NCBI RefSeq assembly: GCF_001039355.2 | Contig: NW_019776135.1 | Span: 180,365 to 244,364 of the forward strand | Reading direction: 5' to 3' | Source: Lingula anatina | Lineage: Eukaryota; Brachiopoda; Lingulata; Lingulida; Lingulidae | DNA length: 64,000 nt | Part shown: piece after piece, positions 13,301 through 24,800 of the stretch | How the letters are laid out: each line of letters starts with the position of its first letter | How positions within the stretch are numbered: the first letter of the stretch is position 1 | The notes under the pieces: model-generated | What the model was told of the DNA's origin: nothing | Database searches by the model: none | Seen by the model: the letters and a program-made list of their open reading frames with translations, nothing else | Made by a program: the position numbers and the translations under genes

Positions 13301-14402
13301 AAAATGATATTAGTCCCCAAATATTGTTAAACAAGAAAAGTACCAATTTTTGTCAACCATCAAACTTATTTTATAGGGATAAAGTATTACATAAGTACAA
13401 AATCAAATGTTGCATAAAGAAAAAAAACTGTTCATTGCCAACAGCAGTACTTACGAATAATGAAAAATACACAATTTATATTAATGATAAATAATTAACT
13501 TGAGTAATTTTTTATATTTCAGAGTTGAAGAAGAACATTGACAGCTATGTAGGTAAGGTGTTAAAATTACATAGAAGATGGAACAAGTGCTTCCTTTTCC
13601 TTTATCAGAAACAAAAATACATGCCCCTGCAAAGATGTTCCAGAATATTGCTAGAAAATGAATAACTGTTTAACTGTTATACATTGTATTTTGCAGCAAC
13701 ATACATGTAAATTCCCAGTTATGCTTTTTGCTTGGAAAATACCAGGGTATCTCTCTTTATCCCCACTCCATTTCGATAGAACTTTGGGATTAGAATTCCA
13801 TACAATGATACATTGTAAGATGGTCATTTATGGAGTTGTAAGAATTGTTTTTACTTTTGCTATTAATAGTTCTTTGCCACATTTTAGTTCTCTGTTTACT
13901 TGGAAACAAATGTGATTTATCCGAAACAGAGCGGGAGGTGAAGACAGACGAGGCTCAGGAGTATGCTGCTTCCATTGATGCGCTGTTCTATGAAACATCT
14001 GCTTTATCAGACATAGGTGAAGTTGACTTGAAAATGAACATCTATCTAGCTAGAGACATATCTGTGAATATCTGTAAAAAAATCTATCACTAGCCCTGGT
14101 AGAGGGTACCCAGCGTAGCTGGCATCAGTTATTTCTGTCAAAATAGTTAACATCAAACTATTTAACAACTTTTACTTTTCACTTTACATTGACAAGTTGT
14201 CATCTTTACAGGTATTCAGGATGCTTTCATGAAAGTTGGAAAAAAATTAATAGACTTGATAGAAAACAGACCTGATCTTCACATAGAGGGATTGGAACAG
14301 TACAATATAAGACAAAATGGAGAACTTGCTGGAAACCAGGCAGAGGGGTCTGTACGTCTAGAAAATACAACAGAGGAAAAGAAAAATTGTTGTGGGAGAT
14401 GA
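10307..14402 (+). CDS. Rab-family small GTPase, Rab5/21/22-like (216 aa)
   Basis: Exons are 10307-10349, 12067-12160, 12604-12673, 13103-13196, 13523-13552, 13888-14016 and 14212-14402. Nucleotide-binding motifs are all present: P-loop GSQGVGKTS (~res 12-20), switch I SPTIGASF, switch [14 protein letters not shown] with the catalytic Gln, NKCD, and [23 protein letters not shown] is a Rab-specific block. IGASF, APMYYR and the [12 protein letters not shown] block point to the Rab5/21/22/24/31 group, which acts on endosomal membranes. The closest subfamily is uncertain: the P-loop region is a little like Rab24, the rest like Rab22/31. It could be one of the invertebrate Rabs lost in vertebrates. 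The C-terminus is NCCGR, a CCxx-type site for double geranylgeranylation. A uORF overlaps the start. Confidence 0.88.
11492..11819. mobile_element. Same MITE family, diverged copy 2 (Rab intron 1)
   Basis: The right end AGTTGTTATCCCTTTA (11804-11819) differs by one base from copy 1 at 6771-7102. The left end (TAAACAAAATAAC) is decayed. Internal blocks align in order: TTTTCCTG(G)AG..AAAC, AATCTCTTAA-AGATT..., GGATAGCCATC, CAAGCTCA...CAGAATAA, and the ending. The central palindrome is broken in this copy. It lies in the 1.7-kb first intron of the Rab gene, where nothing else was recognised. Confidence 0.6.
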
Positions 14403-15622
14403 CATCTTTCATTGATATACAGTGATAAAAACAAATTTCTGAGATATTCAGTTTTCCCTGGGGTTTAACCATTTATCCATACTACAATTACCTCAAACCA
14501 GCAAAATTAATGAAACCATGGTTTTGTTTGTAAATGGTTTAGTACAATTCCTGGGTGAAAAGTGGCCATGGTGCTGAATGGTTTTCCAAGTCAATGACCT
14601 TAATAATGTAATAGAGAATTAGTTTATTACATGTATATATAATAAGACAAATGATGAAAATATACGTTGTGATACATGTTCAGGTTGATTCTGTCTAGTT
14701 TTATAGATCATTCCAGTTAACAATGGATGATTTGGAATGATGATAAAAGTACAGTTCAACTTGACTGCAAAATTTATCATAAATCTGCCTCAAATATTTT
14801 TTCTTAGAAGAGTTACAAATGTATGTAGTGTGTGGGCATATTCATCAGCTCAAAAAGACAGACATAGTACAAGTTACTAGTTTTAGGTTACATGGAGAGA
14901 GTCAAGTGTTTAAAAACACATACTCTGCCTGTGTTTCTTTGCATATTGTGACCCTGACATCATGATATTTGGGCTGTCTTGGGAAAAATAAGTAAGTAAT
15001 CACTGGAGCTTGGGCAATTGCATTTGGCTGTCTTTTAGTCCAATTACCATTCCTGTTTGTAGTTAAAATGCACTGTATCAAAACCTGAAGAGGTAAAGAA
15101 AATGGGACACTGTTTGTTTTTTTTTTTGAGTTGATGCATACGAAGAAGTTTTAGTATAGAGAAATCAGCATTTGTGGTTTTGTGGAGCATCTTGTATCAG
15201 TTTTAGCTGATATTTGGGGGCTTCCACTCTGGTAAAAAATTAATCTTCCATTCCATTGCTTGTGTCAGGTTTTTCAATGAGATTACTTTTTTAACCATCT
15301 TGTCTTGCCCATCTAGTCCCTGTTGCTTCTTGTGATGTCAGATAATTATGAATTTCAGATCAACGGGTATTTTTGGTATAACATGGCATTGATAGTAGAA
15401 ATCCTTAGTTATATGTAGACTTAAGACATGCACAAAATCATTTCATGCTGGTCATGGTGTTAAAATTTGGCCCATTAGTAGAGTCTTAGTTTTTGAGAAA
15501 TCAGTACCAGCTTTTTTTTTCAACTTGTAAAGGTGCTTTGTGCTAATAATGCTTATTTGTAGAAAATGGGACCAATTGAAATTTTTGATTCATCATGTGC
15601 AATTCACTCTGTCTATAATTCT

Positions 15623-15623
15623 T

Positions 15624-15670
<47 letters not shown>

Positions 15671-15674
15671 TTTT
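15623..15674. repeat. (TTTA)n microsatellite
   Basis: About 13 TTTA units, near-perfect, in the presumed Rab 3' UTR or just past it. Confidence 0.95.
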
Positions 15675-16040
15675 TCACCAGTTGTACTCCCTTGTGCTGT
15701 CTGTTTGACAGAGAAGTTTTACATCAAGATAGTATTTACACGAGTGAATTTTGAAATCTTTGCAGATTGTTCTCCAGATTTGAAAATACATTGTTTGTAT
15801 AGATTTGACCAAATTGAAAATGGGGTGGTATAATGTATTTAGATAAGATATTCGTGTGCAGATAAGAAGATAAAATGGATTACTTTTTAGACAGATTCAG
15901 GGGAATTGCAGGAGAGCAGCTCAGGTGGTGTGAATGCTGTAAGTTACTGGGCTTGCTTTGAATATACATGTAAAATGATTTGTGTTCCAGTCTGGAGTTT
16001 TGACAATATGTCTCTTACTGGGTGTCTACTTCCTTTTTTT

Positions 16041-16074
16041 GGGGGTGGGTTGGATTTGGGGGGTGGGGGGGGGG
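16041..16074 (+). other. G-run tract, potential G-quadruplex
   Basis: Runs of 5, 3, 6 and 10 G separated by short spacers lie within 34 bases on the plus strand, followed by CGTGG. Confidence 0.6.
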
Positions 16075-16514
16075 CGTGGAATGACAAATAATTGCCTGTT
16101 TTTGTATAATTGTAGTGTTTTCTCAGTGCTAGTTGCTGTTATGTGATGTATTGCTTAAGTGTGCATCAAAGATTTACATTTTCAGATCTTTAAATTAAAA
16201 CTAACATTTTAAAATCTGTATTTTGAATTGAAATTGTATACATGTTATTGTTAAACATATATTTCTGTTATGTATGTATATGACATTAAGAAAATGTTTA
16301 TCAAACAATAATCTGAAAATAAACAGTACATTGTGAAACATTTTCTTGGTATTAAGAGATTGAAAGATCTTGCTCTATTTAAAGTTAGTATTTATGGGCT
16401 TACTGTAATGCTATCACTAAAAATCCTACATTACAGTCCCCACTAGTTGTAAAGGCTAAGTCTTTTTGTACCTGATGACTCTTTTTCCAACATTATTGAA
16501 AAAAACTGAAAAGA

Positions 16515-16690
16515 GCAGGGGTTTCTGTAAATGAACTTGTACGAAAATTACGTGTTAGCAGTAAGGTCTACACTTGAATATGCCTGCCAAGTTTGACACC
16601 CATATATTACAAGACAAAAAAGTGACAAGATTGAAGCAATCCAGAAAAGAGCAAATGAAATCATATACCCAGATACTCGATATGATATTT
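16515..16690 (+). mobile_element. Decayed LINE reverse-transcriptase C-terminal fragment
   Basis: Frame from 16561 reads VRSTLEYACQV-stop-HPYI then SDKIEAIQKRANEIIYPDTR, the conserved C-terminal block of Jockey/CR1/L2-type non-LTR reverse transcriptases, where the usual text is like LEYACPVWHP...IEXVQKRA. The invariant Trp codon is now TGA (16594-16596). The upstream part (from 16515, AGVSVNELVRK) is in another frame, so at least one frameshift separates them. A neutral fossil; not a gene. Confidence 0.75.
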
Positions 16691-17695
16691 CTAAAAGTGT
16701 AACACTTATATCAGAAGAGATGGCCTTTCAAAAACATAACTCCACAATATGACCAACACAGTCTATAAGTTGTTCCTTAATATTGTTTCAATGCATTTCC
16801 ATTTTTGCAAGTGTAATTTCTGTTTACACATTTTCAATTACTAAAATAGTATTAATTAATTAAAATATTGAAGACTGTTAACCACACTAAATGCGCCAAA
16901 ATTTTTGAAAGTTGTCAGTTAAAAGTACAACTCTTTGTCCTGTCAGAACAATTTATAACTTCTAACCAATAGGAAGGACTGTATTACTGGTAATAAGGTA
17001 ATTTGACCTCGGTGTTTGGATGGGACTGGCTTGACTTCCGAGCTGTACTCAAGTTAACTGACTCAAAGGTAATTGCTTTGGGACATATGGAGTTCGAAAC
17101 AGTCCCAATATTTTACAGTCACAAAAAATGAAAGTGAAATTATAAGTTACTATAGAAGTCTGATCAAAAGTAAAATTTTGATATTTGACCTTGGATTTGA
17201 CATTTTACCTATATTTCAAGCTCTAATGAGCCAAAATTATGTAAAATGTTAATTTTGCCAATTTTGGTAGACCTAATATTTTGGTGAAAAATTACACTTG
17301 GGGTCTCCATTCAACTTTGTGAGTTTGGGGTCAATCGGTTTGTTTGTGCCAATTTTCGGAAACTACAGACTTATGCTTTTACAATTGGGGTCTCCTTTCA
17401 TCTTTTTGAGTATATCAGTGCATTTTCACATAAGCAGCAGCCATTTGATGCCAAAACTGGAGGCACTAATTCTGGAACCATAAAAGCTACTGACCCCTTG
17501 CTTGCTGCATTTTGTAAAACTTGTCAAGTGCAACAATGGTAGTGGTGTCTGTTCATTTTTTGTTCCCACTATCCCCTTTCCTGGATTACGACTGTCCCCC
17601 AATTTTTAAAAATCTCATTGATGTTAAGAATTGAAAATGAATGGGCTGGTAGTTTCAGCTTTAATCGCGTATTGTCAGCTTTGGACAGTTATATA

Positions 17696-17696
<1 letters not shown>

Positions 17697-17726
<30 letters not shown>

Positions 17727-17740
17727 AAAAAAAAAAAAAA
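17697..17740. repeat. (AC)n plus 26-nt poly-A tract
   Basis: About eight AC units followed by 26 A residues. Confidence 0.95.
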
Positions 17741-20171
17741 CACCACCTTGGATGAAATGGTAACTGATAGTCCTTTATTTACACTATTTAAGACAGGTCA
17801 TATGTTGAACAAACTCAAGCAAAGACAATGACATATGGATGATAAAATTGGGAATTCTACCTGTAGGATAAGATGGTAATATTAACAACTACAATATATT
17901 CACAAAAGCACCATTCTTTCAAGAAAAGTCAACAATTTAAACAAATAAAAAGACAAAAGCAATGGATATGATATAATGCTGGAAATTAATTCAAAATAAA
18001 TGTATTCCAGAGACATGATAGTTAAACATTTCAATTTGAAAAATAATGATGGAAAAGAGTAAATCACTGACAAAACTTCCACATGACTGTCATTAGGTTT
18101 TTACTAAGAAGTTTTAACACTTGAGTCGTGTTAAAATGGCAGATGCAGCAGGTGCACATATCAATTCAGTTTTGTGAAAAAGTATTTCTAAAAAATAAAA
18201 CAATCAAGCTTAGGGTTCTTTGTATTAAATACAGTAATATTAACACATATCAGAACACTCAGACGGTATACAGCTATTTTTCCATAAGAATGCCATCAGC
18301 ATTCACAGATCCCTCTGTACATGGTCATGATTACCTACCAATGTCTGTGTCAATTCTGCTATCATGGAAACTTGGTAGATAGATGAGCAGACGGCCCAAA
18401 CACTGATGTTTTTCTTTTTTTTTTACATTAACAAAATATACTAAATCATTGCTCTTGATTGATATGTTCATAGGGCAGTGAACAGTCTAACATGAACCCA
18501 TAAAATATCTTCTTCAACCTGACTGATCGATTTTCAACCAATCCAAGTGTTTGTTCTCCAACACTCTTGAGTCATGTAACTGCCCTTTGTTAATTCACAT
18601 TTTCTATGTCAGTTGCAGCGCACCTCTTAGTGCCCAACAAACTTTGCAGTTCCACAAGTGGAGTATATATGGGACTGCGTTGTAGCATGTTGCAGATTGG
18701 CAACTGATCATGTGTCCAATTACTCTGATAAAATCCTGTCACAAAAGAGTACAAAATCTCCAAGAGCTTGAACGTTTCCGCTTCTTGCTGTCGATTCGCA
18801 GTGGCTTGTTGGATAGGGTGGATGATTCGTACTGTGGGGAAAATCACCATTAGATTACACAGTATGTCCAAGCAGTGGTCAAATAATTATGCCAAAGAAA
18901 ATGTAGAATCACTAGGACATTTGGGATGTCCTGCACATACAATATATATACCGTATATATATATATGAACAAAATCAAGAATTAAGCAATTTTCCTTCCA
19001 ACACTTAGGAATTGGCATTTCTTTGAATGTGTACATCCTGTATATGTTAAGCTGAATGAGATTAATTTACACAAAGTAATGATAATTCTGAGTTTTATGG
19101 ACAGAAAGACCTCAATAGTTCTGACTCCTTTCGCAGGCACAAGGACCAACAATAGCCAAGAGGAAAATTGTCTGCAATAAAAGCCCTTCTTTTCCAATAC
19201 TCCTCTTAAGTATGATATTCTGTTGCAGGTTTACCCTAAGAACCATATTAAACACCATAGTTCATCGCTATAAACTCTTTGCAAACTTACTATGCACTTT
19301 ACAGATACATCATTGAAACAACCTTATTTATGATTTTCAATTGCATTCAAAATATCAATTCCTTATAATGGCATTGCACCCTTAATTAGAAAAGGTATGT
19401 TTAAACTTGCAAGTTGCGTAAACAAACACTCTTGAGTTTAAACTTTCAACTAAATCCATGGACTAGCATGCTGATATAATAAAAATGTCCACAATAAATG
19501 GGGGCACAAAATTCTAACACTGCAAGACCCTCCAAACAAAAGTGTACACCATTCCAAAGCAGGCTTACAGTCCATCCAGCAATAAAGTAGTATGTTTCTA
19601 TTTAGTACTACGTCACCTTAGCAAGTCATGATATTTGTATTTTTGAAAAAACATTTGGTAATGAAACTGGAAATCCATTTAATATGGCAGATAGTGGTCT
19701 TTGTAAAAGTTTTTATTCAAAATAACATCTTTCATAAGATTCAGAGCCTTTGCTTTACCAAGGTTCATCGTAAAGTGAAATTAAAAAATAAATAAATAAA
19801 AAATAAAAATAACCTGTGGAGTTTGCTAAGATATTGCTGGCTGGAAAATGGTAATACAAGCAGTTTTTGTTCTTTTAAATTCGAAGCAAAACACAATCAC
19901 CAAATACCATCATCTGTAACTAATTCACACTCACCAAACCTCTTCAAAACTTTGTAAAATCTGTCCAGTATATAGTATATATAATTATAATATCTTTATA
20001 AAATACCACTATACAAGACAAATCATGCTCATAACCATCCAAAATTAAGTAGACAACATGCCTGCATTACAGTACAAATATTACAGCATCTGAGTCACGT
20101 TGGCAAAAAGTTTTTTAAAATATATATAATTTTTCTGATTCTTTAAGTTCATGGAATTCTAAGCCTTGTGA

Positions 20172-21783
20172 TCATAGAATAACACATCTCCACCGTCTTT
20201 TATCAGAAGGCTTTTCTTCTTTTACAAGTTTTTGCCCACCAGATTTCCCACTTGGACTTGAGGATTCCTAATTGGCAAAATAAAAATATACCATAAAATG
20301 ACATGCAATCCAGTTGGATCTTTTGAAATTAACAAAATGCCACCACTCAAAGCAAGCAAGATTTCACTGTGGATATTATAATCTAAAACAACATTAAATT
20401 GACAGAATCCTCATGCCTTAAAAAAAAACACAGGTATNNNNNNNNNNNNNNNNNNNNNNNNNNNNNNNNNNNNNNNNNNNNNNNNNNNNNNNNNNNNNNN
20501 NNNNNNNNNNNNNNNNNNNNNNNNNNNNNNNNNNNNNNNNNNNNNNNNNNNNNNNNNNNNNNNNNNNNNNNNNNNNNNNNNNNNNNNNNNNNNNNNNNNN
20601 NNNNNNNNNNNNNNNNNNNNNNNNNNNNNNNNNNNNNNNNNNNNNNNNNNNNNNNNNNNNNNNNNNNNNNNNNNNNNNNNNNNNNNNNNNNNNNNNNNNN
20701 NNNNNNNNNNNNNNNNNNNNNNNNNNNNNNNNNNNNNNNNNNNNNNNNNNNNNNNNNNNNNNNNNNNNNNNNNNNNNNNNNNNNNNNNNNNNNNNNNNNN
20801 NNNNNNNNNNNNNNNNNNNNNNNNNNNNNNNNNNNNNNNNNNNNNNNNNNNNNNNNNNNNNNNNNNNNNNNNNNNNNNNNNNNNNNNNNNNNNNNNNNNN
20901 NNNNNNNNNNNNNNNNNNNNNNNNNNNNNNNNNNNNNNNNNNNNNNNNNNNNNNNNNNNNNNNNNNNNNNNNNNNNNNNNNNNNNNNNNNNNNNNNNNNN
21001 NNNNNNNNNNNNNNNNNNNNNNNNNNNNNNNNNNNNNNNNNNNNNNNNNNNNNNNNNNNNAAAAAAAAAAAAAAAAAAAAAAACATAGACAGAGGTATCA
21101 AAATTGTGTCAAATACATCACGACTTAAAAATTACCTTTAAATGTTTGGTTTTGCAGAAATAATTTCCATACACATGCATAGCAATACAAACGTAACACT
21201 TGAAATGCAGGGATATAAAAGAACCCGAATAACATGCAAACAAAACACTTTTAACTTAGCTCAGACATACAAATAAAATGCTTACCAATTTTCTGTCCAT
21301 TTTGGCTTTTATGTCCCTTGCTAATGTGAAAAATGCATTTTCTACATTTATGCTGTTTTTGGCACTGGTTTCCATGAACTTGATTCCATATTCTATTGCT
21401 AGCTGCAAGGAAAATTATCAAACAAGGGGCTTCATCATCAGGTGATATTTGTCTTGTCTACATACGTCTAACAGGAAAGGATGGAAGTATGTCATTTTGC
21501 CCAAATATCTCATTATGTAGATATATGGCTTTTATCAAATTAAAAATTCATACCTTACTGCCATTAAACAATACGGCATTTACCTGTTTCCCTTTATCCT
21601 CTGAAACTTGCCGCCGGTCATTCATGTCACATTTGTTTCCAAGGACCATCTTTTCTACATCTTGTGAGGCATGCTAGAAATGAAATTTAGGCAATAGGCA
21701 ACTGATTACAATTAAGATAAATTCTCTACCTCTTTATGAGTGGACATGGAGCCTGTTGGAAATAACCAACATATCTGAAGAAC

Positions 21784-21821
<38 letters not shown>

Positions 21822-24800
21822 GCTTCTTACATGACGCCTTTCATGCTACCTAAGGCGCCTTACAATAATGGATAATATAACTAAAATCATTAAAATGTCT
21901 ATAATATTTAAATATAAAACACTCATTGGAAACCATTTAAAATTGACACTACTAAAAACTCAATCTTATTAAAATATATAAAAAATCAAAGAGATATAGA
22001 CAGATTTAAAAATGTGGGTCTTTAGAAGGGTCTTTATCTGGATGTATTTGAGACTAGCTCAAATATCTATAAAAAATACTGGACTTGGGGACACCAGGAG
22101 CTGGTTGCAAAGAGGAAGTTTAGCTTGGAAATTGTCAACACTTAACAAAGCCAAATTTTTTGTCCACTTCACTTTAAGATAAATCCACAGTAGCTTTATT
22201 AGTCATGCTTTTTATGCATTGGTCACGTTTTCCTTGTTATACAAAAGGGGGAATATTTCATTTGATTGGGCTACTACTCATCTATCTTGGGTCAAAGTAC
22301 ACTAGAGTATTGCTCTAAATGTTTAGACCAATTTTGAAGTCACATGCTTTTGTAAAACTGGTCCCTGGGTTGAAGAATCACCTGGTCTACAGCAGAAAGT
22401 GTTCACCAATAGAACAGAATTTTACTGACCCTGGTTTAATTTACAGGCATAAGACACAGAGCCAGTATTTATGTGTCAGACTTAGATATACAAACAACCA
22501 CACATTTATCACAGTTAAGTAAGTTTAAGATCAAAGACTCTTATTTATGTGCCCTATGACAGTGCTGATGCCCTGTATCCAGACTAACCAATCACACCTG
22601 TGGTTAGTTAAAACAAGCTAAAAAACTCAATTTTATCAAAGATACAATTATATTAGCTATTTATGTAAATACACATTTATATTAAATGGGGTACAAATCA
22701 ATACCATGCAACCTTATCTGGGGACAGTTATAAGGTAATAGGAGATATATTTTCACTGGAGGGTCTAGGTTATCTATTCTGGCACTGTATCAATATTGTC
22801 CCATCATATCAATGTCAAGAGTCAATCTCTTATCACTGCATATGGCACAAAACTCACCTCCTCAATGTTCCTGATCCAATTCCTTATGTTCTCAAAAGAC
22901 TTTTGATTTGTGATATCATATACCAACATAATGCCCTGGAAAGTGAAGAATAATGATAATATTAATTACCTATCCATAATAATTAAACTTCAGCATCATT
23001 ATGAATCATCACCTTTAGTGACTCCTGTCCCAGTCATCTTCAACAGGTCTTTTATCATTGACATTTTGCAAACTTATTCCATCACCTCTTTTTGTAGAAC
23101 TCATAATAAAAGTACTTTTTAATCCTACAAAAGTGCTATCAAATGCCATAAAACAATCACTGATTGAGTAGTGTAACAATAAACAACGAGAGGCAGATAG
23201 GACATTAAGCAGTTGATAACATTCTGCCACTTTATATTCACCTATTGCTATTTTCATGACGTCAATATTTCATGCATGCACTCCAAAATTTTCCTTTGTC
23301 CTTAGATGTATATGGAACCGAGTTAAATATAGGTTAATTATTTTTAGCCATTATTTCAATGATCAATCCCTTGTTAGTCCAAGCCAAAGCTTTTGTAACT
23401 GCTTTTTATTTCAAGGAAAAATTTTAAAAAGGGAGCAAAAGTACATTTTAACTGATCAAAATAATGGACATGTAATTATTAAAGTCATTCATGTGATAAT
23501 TGTTCTCACCATGGCCCCTCTGTAGTAAGCTGTGGTGATTGTACGAAACCTCTCCTGGCCTGCTGTGTCCCTAGAATAGCAAAACAATATAAACTGTCAA
23601 ATAATGAGATATTTGGGAGTTAATCTGATGAAAACAACCATCTAGTGATCAGGACAATAAACATTCCATCCCTGGGTTCACACAAGTTGTTAAGCCCTTC
23701 TTTTTGGATGGATATAATTCAGCTTGACTGAAAAATTAAAAATATAGAGCCAGTTTTACAAAAGAATGTGACTCAAAATGGTCTTAACATGTACAGCAAT
23801 ATTCTAACATACATGACATTACTGACTAAAAAGTCCTTGATAGCAAAAAGCACCTTTACCGGATTGTAAACTTAGCTTTCCCTCTTTTTTTTTTAAATAC
23901 ACAACAAAGTACTAGTAAGGTTACATCAGCAGTATGAAATAACAAAATGTTTTCTTACAAAGTTCTCTTTTTTTCCTATTTCAATGAAACTTACCATATC
24001 TGTAACTTGATCTTTTTCCCGTCCAGTTCTATTGTTCTGATCTTAAAATCTATTCCTGAAATAAAAACAACACACAAACATGAACAAGGATTTAAAATAA
24101 CAAAATCAGGTGCATTCAAGTTGTGTCAAACACCTGAAGCTGCTCCGATCACTGATGCAGCCTCTTTCTGTTTCAATCAGTGGAACACAACAACCAGCAA
24201 TTTCTACTCTGTTTAAAGAAAATACCATATTATTGCATAAAATCAAGGTAAAATCATAAAGTTTATGTTCCATAATCCTAATACGTCAAACTCAATGGAT
24301 CATCAGATTAGTTTGTATGGCTAAAAATGTAATATATACTTCAGATTTATAATATAGATATATTTTGTAACTTCCTCCCATTAGTAAGGTGCACAGAGAA
24401 CCACAAAGACATCTATCAGCAAGAAAACAAAGATCCACCCAATAATTAAGTACTGTCACACTATGACTATTGGACACTCCCAACAAATCCAGCCACCCTT
24501 GCCCATTGTTATCACTGGCCAGTGGTTTGCTTCCACAAAGTGACATCACTCTTCAGATGAAATTCAAAATCAAAGATGAACAAAATGTTGAACTGGCTGT
24601 AGTTCACAGCAAATCAATTTTAAAATCGAAATCAAAACCAACAGCACTGTATCTCCCACCCCTACCCATCAAAGTTAGGGGGATGTGCTTTCTCTTGATT
24701 TTTTACAACTGTTCATTGTCAACTCAAGGGGTATTAATGTACATGAATGATGACAAAATGGAAGAAATACATCTGTGAGAAATGGGGGGAAATCTCCTGC

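Larger units (their letters stand above)
14403..20171. other. Convergent intergenic region, Rab / RAB8
   Basis: 3' UTRs of the Rab gene (possible AATAAA at 16318-16323) and of RAB8 on the minus strand (possible signal as TTTATT at 17774-17779). It also holds a TTTA microsatellite, a G-run, a LINE remnant and a CA/poly-A tract, listed separately. A short direct repeat, TTGGGGTCTCC...TTTGAGT-like, occurs near 17299 and 17385. No further gene was recognised. Confidence 0.55.

Noticed and set aside
20399-21101. Long open frames spanning the N gap
   Set aside because: They consist almost wholly of undetermined bases plus poly-A/poly-T, so they have no coding meaning.
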